A DNA stretch of 49,427 nt from assembly GCA_029862975.1 (NCBI GenBank), contig JAOTWP010000014.1, positions 1-49,427 of the forward strand, written 5' to 3'. Made by a program: the position numbers and the translations under genes. The DNA is from Acidobacteriota bacterium (GTDB lineage Bacteria; Acidobacteriota; Thermoanaerobaculia; Multivoradales; JAHEKO01). Positions 30,714 through 39,020 of the stretch are shown piece after piece (positions within the stretch are counted from its first letter, which is position 1; every line of letters starts with the position of its first letter). The notes below the pieces were generated by a model. The model searched no databases. It worked only from the letters and a program-made list of their open reading frames with translations, and was not told the origin of the DNA.

Positions 30714-32798
30714 ATGCGAGTGGACAGCTCCGAAAAGATCCGCAACCTGGCGATCGCCGGCCACAGCGGAACCGGCAAGACCACTCTTGCCAGCGCGCTT
30801 CTCTACACCTCGGGCGTGGTCAATCGGCTCACCCGGACCGAGGACGGCGGCACGACCACCGACTTCGACCAGGAGGAGATCAACCGCGGCATCTCCATCG
30901 GCGCGGCGCCCTGCGCGGTGCCGTGGCGCCAGCACAAGCTCAACTTCATCGACTGCCCCGGCTACGCCATGTTCTTCTCCGACACCCAGGCCGCCATCCG
31001 CACCACCGACGGCGTGGTGCTCTGCGTCGACGGCGCCGCGGGCGTCGAGGTCGTCACCGAGAAGGTCTGGAACCACGCCGCGACGATCGAGCAGCCGGTC
31101 CTGATCGTCCTCACCAAGATGGACCGCGAGCGCGCCACCCTGGAGGGCGCGATGGCCAGCCTGAGCGCGCGGTTCGGCCGCGAGGTGCTGCCCATCCAGC
31201 TGCCGATCGGCGCCGAGCACGACCTCGAGGGGATCGTCGACCTCGTCAGCGGCCGTGCGTACCGGTACTCGAAGGACGGCGACGGCAAGGCGGCGCCGAG
31301 CGACGTCCCCGACGACATGAAGGACGACGTCGAGACGTGGCGCAGCCAGCTGATCGAGATGGTCGCGGAGTCGAGCGAGGAGCTCCTCGAGAAGTTCTTC
31401 GAGGAGGGAGAGCTGTCGAGCGAGGACCTGACGAGCGGACTGAGGCGCGCCGTGCGCCGGCGCCGCCTCTTCCCCGTCGTCATCACGTCGCTGGCCCACG
31501 GGATCGGCAACTCGGCCCTGCTCGACGTCCTCGTCGATCTCATGCCCAACCCGCTGGAGCGTCAGATCTTCCCGGCCACGAACGTGGGAGGCGAGCCGGT
31601 CGAGGTCGCGCCCGATCCCGACGGGCCCCTGTCCGCCCTCGTCTTCAAGACGATCAGCGACCCCTTCGCCGGGAAGATCACGCTGCTGAGGGTCGTCAGC
31701 GGAACTCTCGCCGGCGACGCCGTCGTCTGGAACACCCGCGCCGAGCAGCCCGAGAAGGTCAACGGCGTGAACGTGATGCAGGGCAAGTCCGGCACCGCGA
31801 TCCCGCGGCTCGTGACCGGCGACATCGGCGGCGTCGCGAAGCTCAAGCTCGCCGAGTCCGGAGACACCCTCTGCGACAAGAAGCGCCCGGTCCATCTCGG
31901 CTGGATCGACGTTCCCGAGCCGGCGATCAGCTTCGCCGTGGAGCCGAAGTCCAAGGGCGACGAGGAGAAGATCGGCGAGGCGATGCACAAGCTGCAAGAG
32001 GAGGATCTCTCGCTCAAGGCCGGGCGCGATCCCGAGACCGGCGAGTTCCTCCTCTCCGGCCAGGGCCAGCTGCACGTCGAGATCACGGTCGCGAAGCTCC
32101 ACAACCGATTCAACGTCGACGTGATCCTGCATCCGCCACGCGTCCCCTACCGCGAGACGGTCCGCAGGAAGGCCGACGGCCACGGCCGCCACAAGAAGCA
32201 GAGCGGCGGCCGCGGCCAGTTCGCCGACTGCAAGATCACGGTCGAGCCCCTGAAGCAGGGCGAGGACTTCGACTTCGTCGACGAGATCTTCGGCGGCGCC
32301 ATTCCGCAGAACTACCGGCCGGCCGTCGAGAAGGGGATCCAGGAGGCCCGCCGGCGGGGCTTCCTCGCGGGCTACCCGGTGGTCGACTTCCGGGTCCGTC
32401 TGACCGACGGCCAGTACCACGACGTCGACTCGTCCGAGATGGCCTTCAAGATCGCCGGCTCCCTGGCGTTCAAGGACGCCATGGCGAAAGCGGCGCCGAC
32501 GATCCTCGAGCCCATGATGAAGATCGAGGTGACGGTGACGGAGGACGTCATGGGCGACATCATGAGCGACCTCTCGCAGCGCCGCGGGCGGCCCCAGGGC
32601 GTCGAGTCGCGCCCCGGCGGGCAGCTGATCACGGCCATCGTGCCGATGGCCGAGATGCTCTCCTACGCCCCCGCGCTCAACTCCATGACCCAGGGCAAGG
32701 GCACGTTCCACATGGAGTTCGCGAGCTACGAGGAGATGCCCGCCAACGTCGCCCAGAAGGTGATCGAAGAGTCCAAGAAGGCCGCGGCCGCAGACTGA
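30714..32798 (+). CDS. Elongation factor G-like translational GTPase (EF-G paralogue)
   Basis: 694 residues with all five EF-G domains, but with the altered G motifs of the EF-G-like (EF-G-2) group. P-loop GHSGTGKTT (16-24); switch I INRGISIGAA; G3 DCPGY (80-84), where Tyr84 replaces the catalytic His of DTPGH; G4 TKMD (134-137). Domain IV has a glycine-rich loop (KKQSGGRGQFADCKI) and the C-terminus is EF-G-like (VMGDIMSDLSQRRGRPQG). Thermus EF-G-2 shares the DxPGY change. The true fusA should lie upstream of tuf, outside the window. The role may be ribosome recycling or stress-related translocation. The unit stands alone with its own promoter. Confidence 0.87.
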   Translation: MRVDSSEKIRNLAIAGHSGTGKTTLASALLYTSGVVNRLTRTEDGGTTTDFDQEEINRGISIGAAPCAVPWRQHKLNFIDCPGYAMFFSDTQAAIRTTDGVVLCVDGAAGVEVVTEKVWNHAATIEQPVLIVLTKMDRERATLEGAMASLSARFGREVLPIQLPIGAEHDLEGIVDLVSGRAYRYSKDGDGKAAPSDVPDDMKDDVETWRSQLIEMVAESSEELLEKFFEEGELSSEDLTSGLRRAVRRRRLFPVVITSLAHGIGNSALLDVLVDLMPNPLERQIFPATNVGGEPVEVAPDPDGPLSALVFKTISDPFAGKITLLRVVSGTLAGDAVVWNTRAEQPEKVNGVNVMQGKSGTAIPRLVTGDIGGVAKLKLAESGDTLCDKKRPVHLGWIDVPEPAISFAVEPKSKGDEEKIGEAMHKLQEEDLSLKAGRDPETGEFLLSGQGQLHVEITVAKLHNRFNVDVILHPPRVPYRETVRRKADGHGRHKKQSGGRGQFADCKITVEPLKQGEDFDFVDEIFGGAIPQNYRPAVEKGIQEARRRGFLAGYPVVDFRVRLTDGQYHDVDSSEMAFKIAGSLAFKDAMAKAAPTILEPMMKIEVTVTEDVMGDIMSDLSQRRGRPQGVESRPGGQLITAIVPMAEMLSYAPALNSMTQGKGTFHMEFASYEEMPANVAQKVIEESKKAAAAD

Positions 32799-32805
32799 GG
32801 CGGTC

Positions 32806-32826
32806 CGGTCGGGCCGACGACGACCG
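32806..32826. terminator. Short hairpin between convergent genes
   Basis: CGGTCG (32806-32811) and CGACCG (32821-32826) form a 6-bp stem with a 9-nt loop in the 34-bp gap between the EF-G-like and TPR genes. It could serve both directions. No T-run on either side. Confidence 0.3.
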
Positions 32827-32832
32827 CGGGAG

Positions 32833-34416
32833 CTATCGCAGCTCGCGCCCCGTGCGCGCCTCTTCGAGCGCCCCGACCGAGTCCTCGGCGCTCGCCCACA
32901 CGGCGGCCAGCCGTCCGTAGGTCTCGCGCGCCAGCTCGTACTCGCCGCTCGCCGTCGCCGCGCGCGCCAGGCCGAGCAGGCTCGCGGTGCGCAGCGGCGT
33001 GCGCTCCAGCTGACGACGGAACGCGTCCCCCGCCTCGCCGGACCGGCCCAGATCCAAGAGCACCTCGCCCAGCAGCTCGGCCGCCGGTTTCGCGACTACG
33101 GGCGGGCCGAACTCGTAGGGCAGCGCGGCCTCCGCCGCCACGGCCGCGGTCAGCGTGTCCAGGGCGGCCGCCGAGTCCGTGGCCAGCAGGGCGAGTCCCT
33201 CGAGCTCCAGGGCCAGGATCGCGGCCGCGTCCTTCTCGTCCTCGGCGTCGATCCGGCGCAGGCCGTCGATCGCCGCCGCGACCGCCTCGCGACTCCCCAG
33301 GTGGTAGGCCGCCAGGCCGTCGGCGAAGACGGTGTTGGCGAAGACGGTGCCGGCGAAGACGGTGTCGGCGAGCTCTGCGGCCCGCTCCCAGGCCTCCGTG
33401 TCGACGAGGTAGCGCGCCCGCATCGCGGCGAAATGCCAGCGCTCTCCCGCGTCGCTCGCGGCGCTCAGCCCGGCGCGGCACGCCGCCAGCACCCGCCCGG
33501 CCTCCTGCCATCGCCCCTGCTGCAGGTATCCGTACTCGAGCCAGAAGGGGTAATGGCCGCAGAGCCGCGGCGGCCGGCCGCGCGCCGCGAGGCTTTCGTT
33601 CTGCACCCGGCTGGCGATCGTGTTCGCGTCGACGACCTCCTGCCACAGCCCCAGGGCCACGAAGATGTGGGAGGTCATGTGCTGCGCGTGAGCCGCCGCC
33701 GGCGCGATGGCGGCGTAGCGGCGGGCCATCGGCAGGCCCAGCGGGGCGTGAATGGGGTCGTCGAACGAGTGGATCAGATAGTGCGCCGCGCCGGGGTGCT
33801 CGTCGTTGCGCTCCCAGACCTCCGCGGCCACCGCCGCGGCCCGCATGTAGGTGGCGAAGTCGCGCCCCTCGTGGGCGGTGCCGAGAATGGAGAGGGCGTA
33901 GAACGCGGCCGCTTCGTCGTCCTCGGGCCAGGCCTCGTGGAGGCGCCGCATGGCCTCCCGGTAGCGGTCGTCGCGCTCCTCCTTGGTGGTGCCGTCGCCG
34001 GCGGCGCCGAAGAGCGTCTCCACCGCCGCCAGGTACCCCGCCTCGCGCTCGCTGCCGGCCCGCGACCGGCGCTCTTCGGGACCCGCCCCCAACGCCGCCA
34101 GCACCGCTCGGCCCGCCTCGGTGTCCTGCTCCATCCAGATGGGATGGTTGTGGGTCATCGCCTCGCCCCACCAGGCCATCGCGAACCCCGGGTCGATCTC
34201 TCGCGCCCGCTGGAAGGCCTCCCGGGCGTCCTCGTACTCGAAGTTGTGCAGGTAGAGCACCCCCGCGACGAAGTCGTCCTGCGCCTCGGCGGCGCCGGAG
34301 CTCGGGAACTCGATCTTGCCCAGCAGCTGGGCCGGGAGAATCCCCGGCGCCGCGACCGCGCACAGGACGAGCGCCGCCCGAGCGGCGCGCAGGCCGGGGG
34401 TGGCCGTGGGGGGCAT
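32833..34416 (-). CDS. Secreted histidine-rich tetratricopeptide-repeat protein
   Basis: 527 residues with a signal peptide (LVLCAVAAPGILPAQ, to about 30). TPR-like helices run throughout (HNFEYEDAREAFQRAREIDPGFAMAWWGEAM). Three conserved His clusters stand out: MTHNHPIW near 88-94, HPGAAHYLIHSFDDP at 207-221, and AHAQHMTSHIF at 242-252. HPGAAHYxIH occurs in an unnamed family of bacterial TPR proteins, and the histidines could bind a metal, but no catalytic assignment is possible. A TVFAG/TVFAN/TVFAD triplet near 350-365 comes from a 15-bp tandem repeat. AGGAG lies six bases before the ATG, only 27 bp after rplQ, so read-through from the ribosomal operon is possible. Confidence 0.75.
   Translation of the reverse strand: MPPTATPGLRAARAALVLCAVAAPGILPAQLLGKIEFPSSGAAEAQDDFVAGVLYLHNFEYEDAREAFQRAREIDPGFAMAWWGEAMTHNHPIWMEQDTEAGRAVLAALGAGPEERRSRAGSEREAGYLAAVETLFGAAGDGTTKEERDDRYREAMRRLHEAWPEDDEAAAFYALSILGTAHEGRDFATYMRAAAVAAEVWERNDEHPGAAHYLIHSFDDPIHAPLGLPMARRYAAIAPAAAHAQHMTSHIFVALGLWQEVVDANTIASRVQNESLAARGRPPRLCGHYPFWLEYGYLQQGRWQEAGRVLAACRAGLSAASDAGERWHFAAMRARYLVDTEAWERAAELADTVFAGTVFANTVFADGLAAYHLGSREAVAAAIDGLRRIDAEDEKDAAAILALELEGLALLATDSAAALDTLTAAVAAEAALPYEFGPPVVAKPAAELLGEVLLDLGRSGEAGDAFRRQLERTPLRTASLLGLARAATASGEYELARETYGRLAAVWASAEDSVGALEEARTGRELR
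33319..33371 (-). repeat. 15-bp tandem repeat inside the TPR gene
   Basis: Three full copies and a half copy of GTCGGCGAAGACGGT-like units (33319, 33334, 33349, 33364) encode the pentapeptide repeat TVFA(G/N/D). The period is a multiple of three, so copy number can change without shifting the frame. Confidence 0.85.
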
Positions 34417-34443
34417 CCGCGGCTCCTGGATCGAGTCCCGCGG

Positions 34444-34812
34444 CTACCCGTCTTCGCCGCGCTCGACGAGCTCGAGGATCGCCATCTCGGCGCCGTCGCC
34501 GCGGCGCGGGCCGAGCTTGATGATCCGGGTGTAGCCACCCGGGCGCGTGGCGAAGCGGGGCGAGATCGTGTCGAAGACCCGCTTGACGTCGGAGCGGTCG
34601 GGCAGCCAGCGGCGCACCATGCGGCGGGCGTGGACGGTGTCCTTCTTGCCTTGGGTGATGACCTTCTCGGCCACCGGCCGCAGGGCCTTGGCCTTGGGCA
34701 AGGTGGTCCGGATCCGCTCGTGCTTGACCAGCGAGGCCAGCTGGTTGCGGAACAGGGCCGTGCGGTGGGCCGACGTCCGGCCGAGCTTGCTCTGGCTGTT
34801 GTTGTGGCGCAT
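34444..34812 (-). CDS. rplQ: 50S ribosomal protein L17
   Basis: 122 residues, standard bacterial length. The opening MRHNNSQSKLGRTSAHRTALFRNQLASLV is diagnostic of L17, and PRRGDGAEMAILELV closes it. It is the last gene of the str-S10-spc-alpha cluster, 11 bp after rpoA as in most bacteria. The MRHNN start with GGAGAAG upstream decides the start over a much longer overlapping frame. Confidence 0.97.
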   Translation of the reverse strand: MRHNNSQSKLGRTSAHRTALFRNQLASLVKHERIRTTLPKAKALRPVAEKVITQGKKDTVHARRMVRRWLPDRSDVKRVFDTISPRFATRPGGYTRIIKLGPRRGDGAEMAILELVERGEDG

Positions 34813-34823
34813 GGTCGCTTCTC

Positions 34824-35804
34824 CTACGCGGACGCGCTTCCCGCCGCGTCGGGCACGTCCATCCCGAGGCGCAGGCCGAAGCCGTCGAGCACCTCCAGCA
34901 CCTCGTCGAGCGAGCGCTGCCCGAAGTTCTTGGTCTCGAGCATCTCCTTCTCGCTCCGGCGCACGAGATCCCGCAGCGTGTTGATCTTGGCGTTCTTGAG
35001 GCAGTTGGTCGAGCGCGCCGAGAGATCGAGCTCGTCGATGGTCTTGGCCAGCAGTCCCTCGATGCCCGTCGGCTCCGCCGCGGCGGTCAGCGGCTCGGCC
35101 GCGGCCGCCTCCTCGGCCTCGATGAAGATCGTGAGGTGGTCCCGGAGCAGGGTCGAGGCCAGGGACGCCGCTTCCTCCGGGCTGATCGTGCCGTTGGTCC
35201 AGATCTCGAGCACGAGGCGCTCGTAGTCCGTGGCCCGGCCCACGCGCGCCGCCTCCACCGTGTAGTTGACCCGGCGCACCGGCGAGTGGGACGAGTCGAG
35301 CGGAATCCACCCGATCCCCATGCTCTCGTCGAAGTTCTGCTCGGCGCTGACGTAGCCGCGGCCGTTGCGCACCTGGGCCTGGAGCTTGAGGTGACCTTCC
35401 TCGTTGATGGTCGCGATGAACGCCTCGGGATCGCAGATCTCCACCTGGGAGTCACCGAGCAGCTGGCTCGCCTTGACGTCGCCGGGACCCTCGATGTCGA
35501 GGCTGAGCATCTTCGCCTCTTCGGAGTGCAGACGGATGGGAATCTGCTTGAGGTTGAGCGTGAGGTCCGTCATGTCCTGCACGGCGCCCGGGATCGACGA
35601 GAACTCGTGCAGCACGCCCTCGATCTGGACCGCCGTGATGGCCGCCCCCTCGATCGACGACAGCAGGCAGCGCCGCAGCGCGTTGCCCACGGTCGTCGCG
35701 AAACCGCGCTCGAACGGCTGAGCCGAGAAGCGCCCGTAGGTAGCGGACAGAGTGTCGTGATCGACTTCCACGCGCTGGGGACGCTGAAAACCCTTCCAAA
35801 GCAT
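34824..35804 (-). CDS. rpoA: RNA polymerase alpha subunit
   Basis: 326 residues. The N-terminal assembly domain (1 to about 230) has FERGFATTVGNALRRCLLSSIEGAAITAVQIEGVLHEF. A linker rich in Ala and Glu (about 232-248) joins the C-terminal domain (about 250-312), with ELDLSARSTNCLKNAKINTLRDLV and ETKNFGQRSLDEVLEVL, the surface that contacts UP elements and activators. It dimerises to seed the polymerase core. It is 59 bp from rpsD, one of the longest gaps in the operon. Confidence 0.97.
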   Translation of the reverse strand: MLWKGFQRPQRVEVDHDTLSATYGRFSAQPFERGFATTVGNALRRCLLSSIEGAAITAVQIEGVLHEFSSIPGAVQDMTDLTLNLKQIPIRLHSEEAKMLSLDIEGPGDVKASQLLGDSQVEICDPEAFIATINEEGHLKLQAQVRNGRGYVSAEQNFDESMGIGWIPLDSSHSPVRRVNYTVEAARVGRATDYERLVLEIWTNGTISPEEAASLASTLLRDHLTIFIEAEEAAAAEPLTAAAEPTGIEGLLAKTIDELDLSARSTNCLKNAKINTLRDLVRRSEKEMLETKNFGQRSLDEVLEVLDGFGLRLGMDVPDAAGSASA

Positions 35805-35863
35805 TGATGACTCCTTCTCGAATACCGAGCTCGCTCAGCCCGGGAGACCCGCCGGAGGGCGCG

Positions 35864-36493
35864 TCAACGACTGTAGAGCTCCACGATGAGCTGCTCCTCG
35901 ACCGGCAGCTTCACGTCTTCTCGGGTGGGCAGGGCGTTGACCCTGCCGGTGAAATTGTCGGCGTCGAGGTCCAGCCACTGGGGGATTCCGCGGCCGCGCG
36001 CCGACTCCACGCTGGCGCGGATGAAGTCGTTCTTGCGGCTCTTCTCGCGCACGACGATCTCCTGCCCCATCCGCAGCTGGTACGACGGGATCGTCGTCTT
36101 GCGGCCGTCGACGTGGATGTGGCCGTGGCGGACGAGCTGCCGCGCCTGGGAGCGCGACGAAGCAAAACCGAGGTTGAAGACCACGCTGTCGAGACGCCGC
36201 TCGAGGGTCGTGAGCAGGGTGTCGCCCGTGACGCCACGACCGCTCGCGGCCTTCTTGAAATAGGTCCGGAACTGCTTCTCGAGCACTCCGTAGATCCGCT
36301 TGACCTTCTGCTTCTCGCGAAGCTGCGGCCCGTAGCCCTGGGGCCGCCTGCCGCGGCGCTGGCCGTGCTGGCCCGGCGGGTAGGCGCGGCGCTCGATGGC
36401 GCACTTCTCCTTGAAGCAGCGATCTCCCTTGAGGAAGAGCTTCATCCTCTCGCGGCGGCAAAGCCGGCATACGGGTCCTGTGTAGCGTGCCAT
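35864..36493 (-). CDS. rpsD: 30S ribosomal protein S4
   Basis: 209 residues. The N-terminus carries four cysteines (Cys9, Cys12, Cys26, Cys31) in a zinc-binding arrangement, the C+ form of S4. The S4 RNA-binding domain follows ([33 protein letters not shown]). S4 nucleates 30S assembly by binding 16S rRNA and in other bacteria represses its own operon. I did not identify the regulatory RNA structure here. Confidence 0.97.
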   Translation of the reverse strand: MARYTGPVCRLCRRERMKLFLKGDRCFKEKCAIERRAYPPGQHGQRRGRRPQGYGPQLREKQKVKRIYGVLEKQFRTYFKKAASGRGVTGDTLLTTLERRLDSVVFNLGFASSRSQARQLVRHGHIHVDGRKTTIPSYQLRMGQEIVVREKSRKNDFIRASVESARGRGIPQWLDLDADNFTGRVNALPTREDVKLPVEEQLIVELYSR

Positions 36494-36525
36494 CTCGTGA
36501 TTCTCCTTGACGTCCCGACCGGGAC

Positions 36526-36924
36526 CTACACGCGCCGGCGCTTGGGCGGCCGGCAGCCGTTGTGGGGGATCGGCGTGACGTCTCGAATCGACTTCACGTG
36601 CATGCCGCTCGCCGCGAGAGCGCGGACCGCGGACTCCCGGCCTCCCCCCGGACCCGTGATCTTGACGTCGACCGTGCGCATCCCGAGATCGCGCGCCGTC
36701 TGGGCGGCGTTCTGGGCGGCAACCTGGGCCGCGAAGGGAGTCCCCTTGCGCGAGCCCTTGAAACCGATCTTGCCCGCCGAAGACCACGCGACGACGTTGC
36801 CTTCGGGGTCGGCGATCGCGATCAACGTATTGTTGAACGTCGCCTTGATGTGCGCCACGCCGTGAGGCACGAGACGCTTTTCCTTCTTGCGACGATCCTT
36901 CTTACCTGTTTTTTGTTTGGCCAT
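36526..36924 (-). CDS. rpsK: 30S ribosomal protein S11
   Basis: 132 residues. [30 protein letters not shown] and [13 protein letters not shown] followed by [13 protein letters not shown] identify S11, part of the 30S platform. The start MAKQKTGKK at 36924 is preferred to a GTG one codon earlier. The gene lies 9 bp after rpsM. Confidence 0.97.
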   Translation of the reverse strand: MAKQKTGKKDRRKKEKRLVPHGVAHIKATFNNTLIAIADPEGNVVAWSSAGKIGFKGSRKGTPFAAQVAAQNAAQTARDLGMRTVDVKITGPGGGRESAVRALAASGMHVKSIRDVTPIPHNGCRPPKRRRV

Positions 36925-36933
36925 CACCGCCTC

Positions 36934-37314
36934 TTACTTGGAAACCTTCTTCTTGCCGGCCACGGCAGTGCGGCGCGGACCCTTGCGGCCGCGCGCATTC
37001 GTATGGGTGCGTTGCCCCCGGACCGGCAGCCCACGGCGATGACGCACGCCCCGGTAGCTGCCGATCTCCATCAGCCGCTTGATGTTCTCTGCCACGATCT
37101 TGCGCAGATCGCCCTCCACGGCGCCATCCTCCTGGATGACCTCCCGGATCTTGCGAGCCTCGTCCTCGGTGAGGTCCTTGACCTTCCGGACCTCGTCCAC
37201 CCGCGCCTTGGCCAGGATGGACTTCGACCGCTTGCGGCCGATGCCGTAGATGTAGGTCAATCCGATCCAGATCTGCTTGGAAGGAGGCAGGTCGACTCCT
37301 GCAATACGTGCCAT
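36934..37314 (-). CDS. rpsM: 30S ribosomal protein S13
   Basis: 126 residues beginning [26 protein letters not shown], with [21 protein letters not shown] and a Lys-rich tail. It sits in the 30S head and touches L5 and the P-site tRNA. The rpmJ gene ends 7 bp before it. Confidence 0.97.
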   Translation of the reverse strand: MARIAGVDLPPSKQIWIGLTYIYGIGRKRSKSILAKARVDEVRKVKDLTEDEARKIREVIQEDGAVEGDLRKIVAENIKRLMEIGSYRGVRHRRGLPVRGQRTHTNARGRKGPRRTAVAGKKKVSK

Positions 37315-37321
37315 CGTTCAG

Positions 37322-37435
37322 CTACCCCTGACGCTGCTTGTGCTTCGGGTTTTCGCAAAGCACCCGCACCACACCGTGGCGGCGGATGATCTTGCACTTC
37401 GGACACATTCTCTTTACGGAGGCTCTCACCTTCAT
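37322..37435 (-). CDS. rpmJ: 50S ribosomal protein L36
   Basis: 37 residues, [10 protein letters not shown] at the start and HKQRQG at the end. Zinc ligands Cys11, Cys14, Cys27 and His32 are all present, so it is the zinc-containing form. Its place between infA and rpsM is the classical one. Confidence 0.95.
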   Translation of the reverse strand: MKVRASVKRMCPKCKIIRRHGVVRVLCENPKHKQRQG

Positions 37436-37445
37436 CACGGCTCTC

Positions 37446-37667
37446 CTAGCTCTTCAACCGGTAGACGATGCGTCCGCGATTGAGATCGTACGGCGAGAGC
37501 TCGACCCTGACCGTGTCGCCGGGCAGGATCCGAATGAAGAACTTGCGCATCTTCCCCGACACGTGGGCCAGGACCCGGTGCCCGTTCTCGAGCTCCACGG
37601 TAAACATGGCGTTCGGCAGCTGCTCGACCACCGTCGCTTCGACTTCAATGGCATCTTCTTTCGGCAA
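37446..37667 (-). CDS. infA: Translation initiation factor IF-1
   Basis: 73 residues forming a single OB-fold: [56 protein letters not shown]. It blocks the A site of the 30S subunit at initiation. It lies 19 bp after map and 10 bp before rpmJ. The N-terminal MPKEDAIE is typical. Confidence 0.96.
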   Translation of the reverse strand: MPKEDAIEVEATVVEQLPNAMFTVELENGHRVLAHVSGKMRKFFIRILPGDTVRVELSPYDLNRGRIVYRLKS

Positions 37668-37686
37668 ACCAACTCCCTCGCTTCAC

Positions 37687-38448
37687 TCAGGCCGCAACCG
37701 CGAACTCCGGACGTCCGAGGACGCGCGGCCCTTCTTCCGTCACCGCCACCGAGAACTCGAAGTGGGCGGAGAGTGACCCGTCTGCTGTGCGGGCGGTCCA
37801 GCCGTCGGCGTCCATGCTGACACCTGGCCTCCCGGCGTTCACCATCGGCTCGATGGCCAGCACGAGGCCCGGCTGCAGCCGCGGACCACGGCCCGGCCGG
37901 CCGAAGTTCGGAACCTGCGGATCCTCGTGCAATGCCGAGCCTATCCCATGCCCGACGAATTCGCGCACCACCGCGAAACCGGCCTCCTCCACCTCGACCT
38001 CCACCGCGTGCCCGATGTCGGAGAGACGGCCGCCCGGCCTCACCTGCTCGACGGCCCGGTGGAGGGACCGGCGGGTGACCTCCAGCAGCCTTCGAGCCTC
38101 CGCATCGATCTCGCCGACGGCGAAGGTGCGCGCCGCGTCGCCGTAGTAGCCCTTGTGCAGGACCCCGCAGTCCACGCCCACGATGTCGCCCTCGCGCAGG
38201 GGCAGGTTGCTGGGGATGCCGTGCACGATCACGTCGTTGATCGAGGTGCACAGGGTCGCCGGGTAGCCGCGATAGTCGAGAAACGCCGGAACGGCGCCCG
38301 CGCCCCGGATGAGGTCCTCGGCGAGCGCATCGAGCTCGCGCGTCGTGACGCCGGGCGCGACGCGCTGCGCGACCGCGTCGAGAACCGCGTGGACGATCGC
38401 GTTGGCCTCGTCCATGAGGTCGATCTCGCCTCGCGCCTTGAGGACCAT
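37687..38448 (-). CDS. map: Methionine aminopeptidase type I
   Basis: 253 residues. The five metal ligands can be placed: two Asp in VGVDCGVLHKGYYGDAART, His in GHGIGSALHEDP, Glu in AIEPMVNAG and Glu in HFEFSVAVTEEG. It removes the initiator methionine from new proteins. There is no N-terminal zinc-finger extension, hence type Ia. Its ATG shares one base with the adk stop (TGATG), so the two are translationally coupled. Confidence 0.95.
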   Translation of the reverse strand: MVLKARGEIDLMDEANAIVHAVLDAVAQRVAPGVTTRELDALAEDLIRGAGAVPAFLDYRGYPATLCTSINDVIVHGIPSNLPLREGDIVGVDCGVLHKGYYGDAARTFAVGEIDAEARRLLEVTRRSLHRAVEQVRPGGRLSDIGHAVEVEVEEAGFAVVREFVGHGIGSALHEDPQVPNFGRPGRGPRLQPGLVLAIEPMVNAGRPGVSMDADGWTARTADGSLSAHFEFSVAVTEEGPRVLGRPEFAVAA

Positions 38449-39020
38449 CAGACGCCGGCCTCCACGGTGGCCAGGATCGTCGCCGCCACGGACTCCACCG
38501 GCTGGTTGCCGTCGACCGGCCGCAGCAAGCCGCGCCCCCGGTAGAGACCGATCAACGGCCTGGTGCTCTCTTCGTAGACCGCCAGGCGGTTGCCGATGAC
38601 CTCTTCCGTGTCGTCCTCGCGCCGCCGATCGAGCGCCCGGCGCACCAGCTCCTTCTCGGGGACCCTCACCTGGAGGACGAGGTCGAGGGCGACGCCGGCC
38701 TCCTCCAGAATCGAGTCCAAGGTGTCCGCCTGGGCGATGGTGCGCGGATAGCCGTCGAGCAGGAAGCCCGCCGCGGCGTCCGCCTGCCCGAGGCGCGCCC
38801 GGACGACGTCGCCCATCGTGGCGTCGTCCACGAGCTCGCCGGCCTTGAGGATGCTCTCGACCCGCGAGCCGAGCGGGGTGCCGGCGGCGACCGCCTGCCG
38901 CAACATGTCGCCGGTCGAGACCGCGGGCACGCCGAGGGCCGCCGCGAGCAGCTCGGCCTGCGTCCCCTTGCCGCTGCCGGGAGCGCCCAGGAAGACGATC
39001 CGCCTAGCCTCGACGGCCAC
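38448..39020 (-). CDS. adk: Adenylate kinase, short-LID form
   Basis: 190 residues. The P-loop GAPGSGKGTQ (12-21), the NMP-binding STGDMLR and the DGYPRT motif are intact. The LID is the short type (RALDRRREDDTEEVIGNRL) without the inserted 27-residue zinc or hydrogen-bond domain. It balances ATP, ADP and AMP. The GTG start at 39020 lies within secY (17-bp overlap) after GGGAGGA, making coupling with secY certain in arrangement. Confidence 0.95.
   Translation of the reverse strand: MAVEARRIVFLGAPGSGKGTQAELLAAALGVPAVSTGDMLRQAVAAGTPLGSRVESILKAGELVDDATMGDVVRARLGQADAAAGFLLDGYPRTIAQADTLDSILEEAGVALDLVLQVRVPEKELVRRALDRRREDDTEEVIGNRLAVYEESTRPLIGLYRGRGLLRPVDGNQPVESVAATILATVEAGV

Noticed and set aside
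28991-32920. A 1309-residue forward open frame across the M16 and EF-G-like genes
   Set aside because: It is an Arg/Pro/Gly-rich out-of-frame reading of genes with clear families.
34417-34443. CCGCGG pair between rplQ and the TPR gene as a terminator
   Set aside because: Both halves are self-complementary six-base strings and no T-run follows; too weak to call.
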